A DNA stretch of 36,431 nucleotides from Chitinophagaceae bacterium (GTDB lineage: Bacteria > Bacteroidota > Bacteroidia > Chitinophagales > Chitinophagaceae), in contig JAMLHL010000036.1 of the NCBI GenBank assembly GCA_023957125.1, forward strand, positions 1 through 36,431, written 5' to 3'. Both the position numbers and the translations under genes were made by a program. The stretch's first letter is position 1. Every line of letters starts with the position of its first letter. The notes below the pieces were generated by a model that did not search any database, was not told the DNA's origin, and saw only the letters and a program-made list of their open reading frames with translations. Shown piece after piece: positions 18,651 to 27,333 of the stretch.

Positions 18651-19094
18651 TCAAAAAGGGGTAAGCCGGAAAATAAAATCGTGATATTGCGGAGTCAAAT
18701 CTGTCTGAGCATGCGGCGGAATCAGGAAATCCTGCCTGGCTATGTAAAATCCCTGCAGATCAGGGATATCCGGGGGCAATGAAAAATTTTGGAGAAAACA
18801 GGTGCTGCCCCCGTTTTTAGGATGGATAAAAAGCGAGTTGAGATCGGGCTGTTCGTAATCCGGTAGATTATTGGTCAACCCCGCCACACTTTCGAGGAAA
18901 AACTCCAGGAGGGTTGAAAGTTCCTGTTGATTGTATTCATACACTGCCGGCTCTCCATTGCTGATGGCTCCGGAGGGTACGCTGGCATATCCGCCGTCCA
19001 GGTGACTAAACGGAGCAAAGGTCATGATATTCAGGAAGTTGAAAAGCAATAAGCACGCTCCTGCTTTTCTAAACTTCATCAATTTTTGGATCAT
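18651..19094 (-). CDS. Small exported protein of unknown function ahead of the efflux operon
   Basis: I do not recognise this 147-residue protein. It begins MIQKLMKFRKAGACLLLFNF, a positively charged stretch and hydrophobic core typical of a signal peptide or anchor. A second in-frame ATG at codon 6 would also give a good signal. The middle is acidic and leucine-rich (LLEFFLESVAGLTNNLPDYEQPD), followed by FIHPKNGG and a tail with aromatic residues ending FRLTPF. It lies 211 bases upstream of the efflux adaptor on the same strand and may share regulation. The gap contains the inverted repeat, so it is probably a separate transcript. There are no metal or catalytic motifs. Confidence 0.55.
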   Translation of the reverse strand: MIQKLMKFRKAGACLLLFNFLNIMTFAPFSHLDGGYASVPSGAISNGEPAVYEYNQQELSTLLEFFLESVAGLTNNLPDYEQPDLNSLFIHPKNGGSTCFLQNFSLPPDIPDLQGFYIARQDFLIPPHAQTDLTPQYHDFIFRLTPF

Positions 19095-19259
19095 GGCATA
19101 GATACTCGCAATAATGCAAACACAAAGAACAACGAATGCACCAATTACAAAAGATATATTTTTTTAATTTTTTAAAACTGTTTCCGGCAAAAATAATTGC
19201 AGCAATTGTACATTATCATTCCAAATGGTTAAAAAATATTAAAAATGTCTCTTGCATTT

Positions 19260-19859
19260 TTAATAATAAGGACTGATAAGCACATACACTAAAACGCCGG
19301 AAATAGCAACATACAGCCAGATGGGCCAGGTGATCCGCGCTAATCGCTTGTGAAGCCGGTATTCCGCGGTTAGCCCGCGATAAGCAACAAACAAAATAAA
19401 GGGAAGAATAATGCCCGCCAGCGGAATATGGGTGCCTAAAAGGATATAATAAACGGTTCGCAACGACCCGGTTGCAGCCTTTTCGGCATCGGTTACTATA
19501 CCGTTGTGGTCCATATCGCCAAACCTCGTGTCTCCGGCAAGAAGATGATGGCAGATATACGATACAAAGAATAATACCGACAGCATGATGGCGCCCAGCA
19601 TTATTTTTTTATGCAGCCTGTATCTGCCGCGCTTTACGGCAATCAGGCCCGCAATCAATAAGAAAGATACCGTGGCGTTGATGAGGGCGTTGATCAAAGC
19701 AAATACATGGATATCAAACCCCAAATCTGCATCTATTTTCACTCTTCCCAGTACAACCACCGCGGCGAATACGATCATTGAAATGACAATAATAAGCACA
19801 CGGGCCAAGCGGTCATTTTTTTTGAGAGAGGGCAGAGGTTTGTTTTCTATTGCCGTCAT
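19260..19859 (-). CDS. DUF420 integral membrane protein with an EF-hand-like loop
   Basis: DUF420 proteins are small membrane proteins that in many Bacteroidetes and Firmicutes lie near cytochrome oxidase genes. This 199-residue product has five likely membrane segments, at about 20-38, 50-74, 86-105, 136-160 and 175-197. It carries the family histidines HVFALINALINA (H51), LHKKIM (H83), CHHLL (H104, H105), GTHIPLA and LHKRLARITWP, which may bind heme or copper. Between helices 3 and 4 is DMDHNGIVTDAE (115-126), an exact match to the EF-hand calcium loop pattern. It overlaps the SCO1 gene by four bases (ATGA), implying coupled translation. A role in oxidase assembly follows from this pairing. 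Confidence 0.85.
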   Translation of the reverse strand: MTAIENKPLPSLKKNDRLARVLIIVISMIVFAAVVVLGRVKIDADLGFDIHVFALINALINATVSFLLIAGLIAVKRGRYRLHKKIMLGAIMLSVLFFVSYICHHLLAGDTRFGDMDHNGIVTDAEKAATGSLRTVYYILLGTHIPLAGIILPFILFVAYRGLTAEYRLHKRLARITWPIWLYVAISGVLVYVLISPYY

Positions 19860-20542
19860 GACTTCCTTTTCTTTTTGTCTTTTTCCAGCATCAGCAGCAC
19901 CACATCATCGGCTAATCTGTTCAGGTTCACGCTGTCCATTCCATTGTACCAGCCGCGGATGATCCGGTCTTTGTCCAACAGGAAAAAATATTCCGTGTGA
20001 ATAAAGTTGGTGTCAACTTTGGTATCTGCAATATTGGCTTTGAATTCCTTTTTGGCAATATCGTATATTTCGTCTTTATCCCCGGTGAGCATCCACCAGG
20101 TATCGTGATTCACCCCGTATTGATCGGCATATTTTTTTAATTTCTGAGCCGAGTCTCTTTTGGGATCCACGGTGAAAGACAGGAAGCGAACAATGGTGTC
20201 GGTTTTATTGAAAGCATCCTGTAGTCGTTTCATATTGCGGGTGAGGGTGGGGCAGATGGAAGGGCAGGAGGTGAAAAAGAAATCGGCCACAATGATTTTT
20301 CCTTCCAAATCGCTGAGAGAAACCTGTTTGTTGAGCTGGTTGGTAAGTGTAAAATCCCTGACCCTGTGCCAGATGGTATCAGGCGTGGTTTTGCCATAAA
20401 CCGTATTGAATTGCACGGTATCGTAAAAATAACGGCGGGGCATTACAATTGCCTCCGATGAAAAGTATTTCAATAAAAAAAAACTGATTGCGGGTAGAAG
20501 GGCTGCCAGGAAAATGGCCAATAAAGATTTCTTGCTCATCAT
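19856..20542 (-). CDS. SCO1/SenC-family copper chaperone
   Basis: SCO proteins deliver copper to the CuA site of cytochrome c oxidase or act as thiol reductases outside the inner membrane. The 228-residue product has an N-terminal anchor (about 5-25), a thioredoxin-like fold and the copper motif TSCPSICP, with C93 and C97. The conserved histidine is H182 in NFIHTEYFFLLD. All three copper ligands are present. The start could be the first or second of two adjacent ATG-containing codons (MM); the first is used. It is 19 bases behind the T9SS-sorted protein gene and overlaps the DUF420 gene, so the three are probably one operon. Confidence 0.93.
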   Translation of the reverse strand: MMSKKSLLAIFLAALLPAISFFLLKYFSSEAIVMPRRYFYDTVQFNTVYGKTTPDTIWHRVRDFTLTNQLNKQVSLSDLEGKIIVADFFFTSCPSICPTLTRNMKRLQDAFNKTDTIVRFLSFTVDPKRDSAQKLKKYADQYGVNHDTWWMLTGDKDEIYDIAKKEFKANIADTKVDTNFIHTEYFFLLDKDRIIRGWYNGMDSVNLNRLADDVVLLMLEKDKKKRKS

Positions 20543-20561
20543 ATCGGCAAAGATAAGCCAT

Positions 20562-21206
20562 CTATTGCTTTAGTATTCTCCTGGACTCGTTGATGGAAGG
20601 GCTGCGGATGACCAAAATATATTCTCCTTTAGGAACGCTATACATATCCAAAATTTGCTGCATATAAACACTGGTCTTCCGGATCTGGTATGAACGAATG
20701 TTTTTTCCGGTCATATCAAAAAGCAGGCACGAGATCTCCCCGAGCGTTTCATCATCAATGATCAGGGAAGCGTTGTTAAAAACGGGGTTGGGCATGATCG
20801 TAATTTGCGTTTTTGATGGTTGCGGGATATGAATTTTGCGGATATCTGAAACAATAGCCTCTTCACCGCTTCTTTCCGTTATCCTGTAAAAGCCGGAGTC
20901 GGTGGAAAAAAGCAGATCGGTGTATTGATAATGACTTTCCGGTTGTGTATTATGAATGACCAGTTGATCCAGCAATTGAAAAACTTTCCCGTCGGCCGAC
21001 CGCTCAACAATGAAACGGAGACTGTCCGGAAGTTCTCCGGAAACCGACCATTTCAGCCTGACTACGCTTTTGTTGATCAGTTCTGTTTCAAAAGAACTGA
21101 ACCGTAGATTGCCGGAATTGACTTGTGCCTTCCCTTCAACCCCTGCGAAAAGGCAGAGCATCAGGGGAAAAGACAAAAAGAGAATATCCCTCACCAGGCG
21201 TTCCAT
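20562..21206 (-). CDS. Exported protein with fibronectin-like domain and T9SS sorting tail
   Basis: The 214-residue product has a signal peptide (about 1-27, ending EGKAQ). A beta-sandwich-like region of about 90 residues follows, with VRLKWSVSGELPDSLRFIVERS and DSGFYRITER in fibronectin type III style; the first piece is VVRLKWSV and RFIVERSADGKVF. A type A sorting domain follows (about 130-214), with ITIMPNPVFNNASLI, LLFDMTGKNI and PKGEYILVIRS. It should be exported by Sec and T9SS and placed on the surface. It is the first gene of a run with SCO1 and DUF420, an odd partnership that may be positional only. No catalytic motif is visible. Confidence 0.8.
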   Translation of the reverse strand: MERLVRDILFLSFPLMLCLFAGVEGKAQVNSGNLRFSSFETELINKSVVRLKWSVSGELPDSLRFIVERSADGKVFQLLDQLVIHNTQPESHYQYTDLLFSTDSGFYRITERSGEEAIVSDIRKIHIPQPSKTQITIMPNPVFNNASLIIDDETLGEISCLLFDMTGKNIRSYQIRKTSVYMQQILDMYSVPKGEYILVIRSPSINESRRILKQ

Positions 21207-21324
21207 AAAAAATGTAGAATTTGAGATCCGGAAGTGGGCCGCCGGTCAACAGCCGCATTAAAAACTAAAAGAACGACAAAATTGTACGTTTGATATAAAA
21301 AAATATCTAAAGTTTTATTAAAAC

Positions 21325-21369
21325 GTGTACGGATGATCGTTACCTCTGCCGGTTGGATCATCCGTACAC
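21325..21369 (-). terminator. Strong hairpin with 14-bp perfect stem
   Basis: GTGTACGGATGATC (21325-21338) and GATCATCCGTACAC (21356-21369) are exact reverse complements around 17 bases. It begins 36 bases past the stop of the minus-strand lipoprotein gene. In that direction the stem is followed by GTTTTAATAAAACTTT, a moderately T-rich tract. A terminator is the likeliest role. Confidence 0.65.
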
Positions 21370-21404
21370 AAAAATATCAATGGTCTCGCTTACCTTCTGC
21401 TTTA

Positions 21405-23618
21405 TTATGGGGCGCTGATCACACCCAGGTAACGTCCCATCCAGTAAGGCAGCAGCCAGATATCGCCGGCGCTGTTTTCACTGGAGCCGTTGTTGCCGCC
21501 GTTAAGGGAAAACCGGTTTGCGTTATGCCTGCGGATGGGCAGTTCGTCGGGAGGTAATACCTCCGTGATGGTTTGGTTGCGGAAGTTGGGTTCGATGTGT
21601 TCTATATCTTTCCGGTCGCTGTTCACAACCGTCCAGTTAATCAAGTCCAACGGGTATTCCTGTAGATACCATACGGCTTCTTTCAGGTCGAATTCTTTGG
21701 CACCGGTAAGCGCGGTAAATATATTCCAGGCGCCGTCTTTTTCAGGACGTTCTGCTTCCCAGTGATCAATAATAGCCTCTTTGAATTTCTGTTTAAGCGT
21801 ATCGTTAAAAGCGTAACGATACAATCCCCAATATCCTAAGAAATACATTTCATCGTCTGAGTGATTCCAGCTTTCAGAAAGCATCTTGCTCCAATCGTCT
21901 GCCTCATGAGCGGCCGGCCCGATCTCTTTCATGGGACGCATCAGGTTTTCCAGGTAACCCTGATTATTCATCAGGTCAAAGGCTTTTTCCCTATATATTT
22001 CCTTCTTTGTAAAGTGGTAGGCCGTTTGAAGCATAGCAATGATATTGGAAGAATTGATCTTCCTGTCGCCTACATTTTTGGGCATTCCGTTTACATACTT
22101 GGGGTTCCATTTTCCCCAAAGCGTGGGTTGTCCGTCGTGGTCAATAAGGTAAAGGTCGTGCTCCACGATATGCCCCATCAGGGAGTCTATCAGGGCGATG
22201 GCCTTCGTTTTGATGGCGTCATCGTCCACGAGTTCCGCCAATACGCCATATACAAAAATATGGCCGATGGCTTCATCACTGCTGGTAGTTGATTTCCAGT
22301 CCCATTCAGGATTGGCGGCGGGAAGCCATCTGTCCGGGTCATTCAGCTTGTATCCCCTTCTCTCAAAAGAGCGCGCCGGGAATCCTTTTACCGGGTTGAT
22401 AGCATAAAGGCGATCCATCGCTTCCAGTGATTCGCGACAATTCTGCAACGCTTCGGGCGAGCGGGTAACAGCATAACGAAAAGCCTCCGCCCCCAGATAC
22501 ATGGAGGTCCACAAGCCATCGTTATCCGAATCCTCCATATGCCCTGTTCCCAAATTACCTTCTTTCATCCCGGTAAGCGTAGCGTTGAAGCCGTTGCGGA
22601 TATGCCGGAGCCTGACCTGCCTGTCAAAAAAGGCCGCCTTCTCTTCCAGCGTCATTTGTGTAAAACAGATCTTTGACAATCCCGCGCCGGTAAGTATCAA
22701 CACACTATTGTTACTGCCTTTAGCGATATGTTTTACGTCATCGGAAGGCAGCCATCTTTTAGATGCGTAGTAATTAAATTTCCCATCTTCCTTCAACATA
22801 AAAGCCCCCCTGGCTGACCCCAGCCAAAGCCTCCCGTCTATTTCAGCAACGGTCGTAAGATCGGTCCAGGGCAGCTTACGGTTCATTTCTCCTTCCGGCT
22901 TCCCGGTAGCAGCGTCAATAATAATATAACCATTATGCGTTCCCACTACAATCTCTTTCCCGTCGCGTGCAAGAGTAAAACAGGTAAGACTGTCTGCGCT
23001 ATAGATGCTGTTCCATTTTTTTTCGGCCGGAGAAAATGAAAATACCTGCGCAGGAGTCAGTATGAAAAAAGAATGTTTTGTGCTGTCAAAAATAATATCC
23101 GTCACCCGGTCGGAGCTCTCCCCCTCCCAAAGTACCTGTGAATCCTTAATATATTGTAAAGCCTGTCCGTCTGATACCAGGAAGGCAAAATCGTCTCCAC
23201 CGGAAAATACCGAAGCCCCGGGCAACCCATGACGGGAATACAACTCCCCTGCCCAGGCATTGCTTAGCACCGCCTGGTCATCCAGGTACACCAGTTGATG
23301 CCGGTAGATGCCGATAGCGCTGATCTTTTTATCCTTTAAAGGACGGTAGCTATCATCGGCAACAAGGGTTCCGGGATAGAGCATTTCGCCCGCATAAGGG
23401 TGAAGCAGCCCCCCGGAAGAGAGAACTTGTATAACCCCGTTGCGGTCGGCAAAAGCCTGGTATAAAACAGGTTCATTGTCCGCGATCCCGTATCGGATAC
23501 TATAGTCCTGCAGAAAAGACCGGTCATCATATTGAGGCTGTTTTTCGCCGGTATTTTTTTCGGTACATGAAAAAAGTAAAAAAACAGAAAATAAAGTGAA
23601 TAATAATGACTTTCTCAT
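21405..23618 (-). CDS. Large lipoprotein with propeller-like and helical toroid-like domains, function unknown
   Basis: I do not recognise the family. The chosen ATG gives 737 residues with lipobox FLLFSC (cysteine 18); a frame reaching 23657 only adds 13 residues before the signal. Residues about 40-320 show short repeats such as EIVVGTHNGYIII and GRLWLGSARGAFML, like two-component regulator propellers. From about 325 onward the protein is helical with conserved-looking GHMEDSDNDGLWTSMYLGA, SSDEAIGHIFVYGVL, SWNHSDDEMYFLGYWGLYRY and a final DIWLLPYWMGRYLG. That pattern suits an alpha/alpha toroid, as in several glycoside hydrolases and polysaccharide lyases. Acidic residues in these blocks may be catalytic. 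It is likely a surface or periplasmic carbohydrate-active protein. Confidence 0.6.
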   Translation of the reverse strand: MRKSLLFTLFSVFLLFSCTEKNTGEKQPQYDDRSFLQDYSIRYGIADNEPVLYQAFADRNGVIQVLSSGGLLHPYAGEMLYPGTLVADDSYRPLKDKKISAIGIYRHQLVYLDDQAVLSNAWAGELYSRHGLPGASVFSGGDDFAFLVSDGQALQYIKDSQVLWEGESSDRVTDIIFDSTKHSFFILTPAQVFSFSPAEKKWNSIYSADSLTCFTLARDGKEIVVGTHNGYIIIDAATGKPEGEMNRKLPWTDLTTVAEIDGRLWLGSARGAFMLKEDGKFNYYASKRWLPSDDVKHIAKGSNNSVLILTGAGLSKICFTQMTLEEKAAFFDRQVRLRHIRNGFNATLTGMKEGNLGTGHMEDSDNDGLWTSMYLGAEAFRYAVTRSPEALQNCRESLEAMDRLYAINPVKGFPARSFERRGYKLNDPDRWLPAANPEWDWKSTTSSDEAIGHIFVYGVLAELVDDDAIKTKAIALIDSLMGHIVEHDLYLIDHDGQPTLWGKWNPKYVNGMPKNVGDRKINSSNIIAMLQTAYHFTKKEIYREKAFDLMNNQGYLENLMRPMKEIGPAAHEADDWSKMLSESWNHSDDEMYFLGYWGLYRYAFNDTLKQKFKEAIIDHWEAERPEKDGAWNIFTALTGAKEFDLKEAVWYLQEYPLDLINWTVVNSDRKDIEHIEPNFRNQTITEVLPPDELPIRRHNANRFSLNGGNNGSSENSAGDIWLLPYWMGRYLGVISAP

Positions 23619-23794
23619 TGTAAAAAACTGAACTTTTAATGATTGTTTTAATCTCAAAGCGATGTTACGCGGGTTAGGCGATTTTGTTTAGAAACCAGAC
23701 TGGTACGGGGTAAGAGATAGTCCCGGTACTTTTATACTCATAATATCAGTAAAACACAATAGTTCGTGTTTACGGCCCGGACAGGTACAGGTAA

Positions 23795-23996
23795 GGGGTG
23801 CATTTAAAATTGTCGCGCCCTATATAATTTTCCGGTCGGTGGGACACCGACCGGTAGCGGACGCTACAGGCGGGTGTCACCACCCGCCTGCGACAATTAT
23901 ATATACACCGTCATTAACTAATTCATTTTCAATAAATTAAAATGGTGTATTCTGCTTTGTTGCACCTGAGTGCAGGGGGAATTTTAAATGCACCCC
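23795..23996. repeat. Composite inverted-repeat element with three tiled hairpins
   Basis: GGGGTGCATTTAAAATT (23795-23811) and AATTTTAAATGCACCCC (23980-23996) are perfect 17-bp inverted repeats. Inside, AATTGTCGC (23808-23816) pairs with GCGACAATT (23890-23898), part of a 20-bp end with 17 matches (23797-23816 against 23890-23909). Between them three hairpins lie edge to edge: arms CCGGTCGGTG (23832-23854, loop GGA), TAGCG (23855-23866, loop GA) and CAGGCGGGTG (23867-23890, loop TCAC). GGTAAG occurs just outside both ends (23790-23795, 23998-24003), a possible but uncertain target duplication. The ends match the element at 29297-29401. No ORF is inside. Confidence 0.8.
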
Positions 23997-24013
23997 GGGT
24001 AAGTTTAACGAAG

Positions 24014-24040
24014 TTGCTGCAAGCAATTTTTGTATCTTGC
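24014..24040 (+). promoter_or_regulatory. Candidate promoter of the SanA-like gene
   Basis: TTG at 24014-24016, a 16-base spacer and TATCTTGC (24033-24040) resemble the Bacteroidetes promoter pattern. The ATG at 24081 follows 40 bases later. The -7 box is the same as the one proposed for nadB. Confidence 0.4.
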
Positions 24041-24080
24041 CCCGGCAAACTGCTGCTGTTTGCGTATTAATTCAATTCCC

Positions 24081-24722
24081 ATGCGCCTGTTAAAAGCTAT
24101 GGCATATCTCACAGGAGGGGTGTTTATTTTTTTACTTCTTGTTGTTTTCTTTTGCGACCGGGCGGTTTCGAAGGCGGCAAAAGGGAAATTATATTCCGGC
24201 ACCACAGAGATTCCATACATTAAAGCCGGTCTTTTACCCGGTACTTCCAAATATGTTTCTTCAGGAAAATTGAATCCATATTATGCCTATCGCGTTGAAG
24301 CGGCGATCCGTTTGTTAAGATCGGGGAAAATTACCTATATCATTATAAGCGGGGATAACAGCAGCCGGTTTTACAACGAACCGGCGCAGATGAGAGCGGA
24401 TCTGTTACGTGCCGGCATTGATTCGTCCAGGATTTTTGCAGACTATGCCGGGTTCCGGACCTTCGATTCTATGGTAAGACTAAAAGCTATCTTCGGCCAG
24501 GATTCGGTAACGGTGATCTCCCAGCCTTTTCAGAATGAGCGGGCCATTTATATTGCTTCCAGGGAAGGGATCTTTGCCATTGGCTTCAATGCCCGGGATG
24601 TGGATACAAGAGGCGGCGTCAAAGTGCAGGTCAGGGAAAAATTGGCCCGGGTGAAGGTATTCCTGGATTATTTGCTCGGCGCGGAGCCGAAATTCCTCGG
24701 TGAAAAAATTCCTGTTCCCTGA
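24081..24722 (+). CDS. SanA/YdcF-like DUF218 membrane-anchored protein
   Basis: The 213-residue product starts MRLLKAMAYL and has one N-terminal membrane helix (about 8-26), then a DUF218 domain. Family marks are LLPGTSKY, a YYAYRVEAAIRLLRSGKI helix, the IIISGDNSS strand-loop, an EPAQMRADLLRAGI segment and a later SQPFQNERAIYIA motif. SanA-type proteins affect envelope permeability and vancomycin sensitivity at high temperature in enteric bacteria; the biochemical role is unsettled. An upstream in-frame ATG at 24030 would add a cysteine-rich stretch that does not look like a signal, so the inner ATG is preferred. It sits alone between the hairpin element and the glycosidase-like gene. Confidence 0.85.
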   Translation: MRLLKAMAYLTGGVFIFLLLVVFFCDRAVSKAAKGKLYSGTTEIPYIKAGLLPGTSKYVSSGKLNPYYAYRVEAAIRLLRSGKITYIIISGDNSSRFYNEPAQMRADLLRAGIDSSRIFADYAGFRTFDSMVRLKAIFGQDSVTVISQPFQNERAIYIASREGIFAIGFNARDVDTRGGVKVQVREKLARVKVFLDYLLGAEPKFLGEKIPVP

Positions 24723-24863
24723 AAGATCAGCAGGGATGTAATATTGTGTTATGTTATAAAACGGGAAGTAATAATACCGATTTTTCCTTTTCTGTAAGGA
24801 TCGTGATCATATTTTAAATATACTTGTAAATAATTGCTGTTTGCTTAAAATTTTGACCCCGGT

Positions 24864-27284
24864 ATGAGATATACTAAACCTGTATTTATTGTCATTTTTT
24901 TCTTTTTTTCTTCCTTTGCTTTCGCACAGCGCCTTGATCTGTCCAGGGCGGTGATATGGGTGAGTAGCGAAAAAAAAGTATCACTGGATAAGCCGGTGCA
25001 GGTATTGCGTGAAGAGATCGAAAAAAGAACGCAACTGTCGTTACAGGTAGTGGAAAAACTACCGAAGGATGTGCCTCCCGTCATTTATATCCTTACGGAT
25101 GACCGGATTTCCAAGCTTCCGAAAGAATTACGGGAAAAAATAAATGGGGTGGCCGAACCCGGTAATGAGGGTTTCAGGCTGGTGTGCCTCGAAGAGCAAA
25201 AGGCGGTGATAATAACGGCGAAGGATGCGCGAAGCGTATTGTATGGTGCAGGTCGTTTTTTAAGAAGGGCCACGATGCGCCGGGGGGTGTTGACCCTGCC
25301 GGGAAACCTTACCGTTGCTTCGGCTCCGAAATACCCGGTTCGCGGTCACCAGTTGGGCTACCGGGCTAAAACCAATTCTTATGACGCTTTTACCGTGAAG
25401 CAATTTGATCAGTACATACGCGAATTAGCTTTATTCGGAGCCAACAGCATTGAAATTATGCCACCCCGTACCGACGACGACGACAGCAGTTCGCATATGG
25501 TGCTTACGCCGGCAAAAATGATGGTGGAACAAGCGAGGATCGCTAAGTCGTATGGACTGGATGTATGGATGTGGTATCCTAATATGGGACCGGATTATAC
25601 CAACCGGGATTCCCTTAGAAAAGAAATGCAGGAAAGGATAGAGGTGTTTGCAGCTTTGCCCAAACTGGATCATGTGTTTGTGCCGGGCGGGGATCCGGGT
25701 GATCTGGAGCCGGATGTACTTTTTGCCTGGCTGGGCAAGATGGCCGTTGCGCTGCATCAGTTTCACCCCAACGCAAAGATCTGGGTTTCGCCGCAGGTGT
25801 TCAGGCCCAGTGAAAAATGGTTCAATGATTTTTTCACACATATTAACAGTGGTTATCCCTGGTTAGGCGGCGTGGTTTTTGGCCCCTGGGTTAAGATCCC
25901 TCTTCCTGAATTACGCAAAAGGGTGAAGGAAAGTATTCCCATCCGGCGCTACCCCGATATTACCCATAGCCTGAGCTGCCAGTACCCGGTGCCCGACTGG
26001 GATGTGGCTTATGCCATCACACTTGGCAGGGAATGTGTTAATCCCCGCCCTATAGATGAAAAACATATCCACAACCTCCTGGCGCCCTACGGCTCGGGCA
26101 GCATCAGTTACTCGGAGGGTACCAATGACGATGTAAATAAGTTTATCTGGAGCGACCAGGACTGGGATCCGAACACGCCGGTGCTGGAGACCCTGCGTGA
26201 CTATTGCCGCCTGTTTATGGGAGAGGATGTTGCGGAAACCGCGGCGCAGGGCATCATGGACCTGGAAAGGAATTTCAGAGGACCCCTGCTGGGCAATGAA
26301 AAAGTTGAGCAGACGCTGCGCCAATGGCAGCATATAGAAGCACATGCCAGCCCGGAACTGATCAAAAATTTTCGTTTCCAGATGTGCCTGCTCAGGGCTT
26401 ACTACGATGCTTATATACAACGGCGGCTGATACACGAAAAAGCGATAGAAGCAAGCGCCCGGGATATCCTGGAGAACGCTACCGTAGAAACCTCTGCATT
26501 GGCCATATTGCAGGCGAAAATGATATTGGAAGAAGGCGCCGAAGAACTGGTGGCGCGGTCGTGGAAGGAAAAGTGTATGGTGCTTGCCGATTCGCTGTAC
26601 AGCAGTATCGGGGCGCAACTTACAGTAGAAAAGCATGGCGCCATGCCGGGGAGAGGGAATTTCATAGATAATATGGATATCCCCCTGAGCGATGCTCCCT
26701 GGTTATTGGAACAACTCACCGCATTTGATAAAATAGAAAATGACCGGGAGAGGCTGGGGAAAATAAAGGAGATGTTGCACCGAACCGATCCCGGACCGGG
26801 CGGGTTTTATGATCATTTCGGCTCGGTACAGAGCAAATACAGGGTGGTGTCTGATAAAACCTGGCAGGAGGACCCCGGCAGCTTACAGTCTCCAAGGATC
26901 AGTTTTGGCGTTGGGGTAATTGGAGAAGAATGGGTTCATGAAGTGAGGTCGCAGGGCTTTTCCGGCCAAACTACCCCGGCCGCCTGGATGAGCCAGATCA
27001 ATACGCTGTATGATACCCCCTTAAAAATCCGGTATGACGATTTGGATACCGCGGCCACCTATAAAATGCGCGTTACCTATACCGGCAGGTTTCGATCCAG
27101 GATAAGGCTGGTAGCTAACGACGGCATCGTTATTCACGATTTCATACAAACCGGTGAGAAACCGGTGTTTGAATTTGATATTCCACACGAAGCTACGGCC
27201 GGGGGAAAAGTTGTTTTCACCTGGACCTGCGGGGAAGGACAAAGAGGCTCCCAGGTAACGGAGGTATGGCTGATGAGGAAGTAA
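24864..27284 (+). CDS. Exported glycosidase-like protein with GH20b/GH67-type N-terminal domain
   Basis: The 806-residue protein has a signal peptide (1-21, ending FAFAQ) after MRYTKPVFIV. Residues about 25-150 look like the non-catalytic alpha/beta domain at the front of GH20, GH67, GH84 and GH89 enzymes. This includes VIYILTDDRI, GNEGFRLV and ARSVLYGAGRFLRR. A TIM-barrel-like part follows (about 155-480), opening with YPVRGHQLGYRAKTNSYDAF and ANSIEIMPPRTDDDDS, with DVWMWYPNMGPDY, HVFVPGGDPGD and GVVFGPW. The C-terminal third is helical and then beta-rich. It probably acts on an N-acetyl or uronic sugar glycoside in the periplasm or outside. Family and catalytic residues are not fixed by reading alone. 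Confidence 0.65.
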   Translation: MRYTKPVFIVIFFFFSSFAFAQRLDLSRAVIWVSSEKKVSLDKPVQVLREEIEKRTQLSLQVVEKLPKDVPPVIYILTDDRISKLPKELREKINGVAEPGNEGFRLVCLEEQKAVIITAKDARSVLYGAGRFLRRATMRRGVLTLPGNLTVASAPKYPVRGHQLGYRAKTNSYDAFTVKQFDQYIRELALFGANSIEIMPPRTDDDDSSSHMVLTPAKMMVEQARIAKSYGLDVWMWYPNMGPDYTNRDSLRKEMQERIEVFAALPKLDHVFVPGGDPGDLEPDVLFAWLGKMAVALHQFHPNAKIWVSPQVFRPSEKWFNDFFTHINSGYPWLGGVVFGPWVKIPLPELRKRVKESIPIRRYPDITHSLSCQYPVPDWDVAYAITLGRECVNPRPIDEKHIHNLLAPYGSGSISYSEGTNDDVNKFIWSDQDWDPNTPVLETLRDYCRLFMGEDVAETAAQGIMDLERNFRGPLLGNEKVEQTLRQWQHIEAHASPELIKNFRFQMCLLRAYYDAYIQRRLIHEKAIEASARDILENATVETSALAILQAKMILEEGAEELVARSWKEKCMVLADSLYSSIGAQLTVEKHGAMPGRGNFIDNMDIPLSDAPWLLEQLTAFDKIENDRERLGKIKEMLHRTDPGPGGFYDHFGSVQSKYRVVSDKTWQEDPGSLQSPRISFGVGVIGEEWVHEVRSQGFSGQTTPAAWMSQINTLYDTPLKIRYDDLDTAATYKMRVTYTGRFRSRIRLVANDGIVIHDFIQTGEKPVFEFDIPHEATAGGKVVFTWTCGEGQRGSQVTEVWLMRK

Positions 27285-27333
27285 ACGATTCGAGATGGAA
27301 GACCTGAGATGGGAGAATTCGGGGCCGGGGGAT

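Larger units (their letters stand above)
23619..24080. other. Long intergenic region holding a composite hairpin element
   Basis: This gap separates two divergent genes. Its left part (23619-23790) has an imperfect hairpin, GTACGGG and CCCGGTAC around 23703-23729, and otherwise nothing clear. The middle is the repeat element at 23795-23996. The right end carries the candidate promoter of the SanA-like gene. Confidence 0.6.

Noticed and set aside
23790..24003. GGTAAG on both sides as proof of transposition
   Set aside because: The right copy is separated from the end by extra bases and six bases can match by chance; kept only as a hint.
25911..26636. A 241-codon minus-strand frame inside the glycosidase-like gene
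   Set aside because: Fully contained in the opposite strand of a gene with signal peptide and coherent domains.
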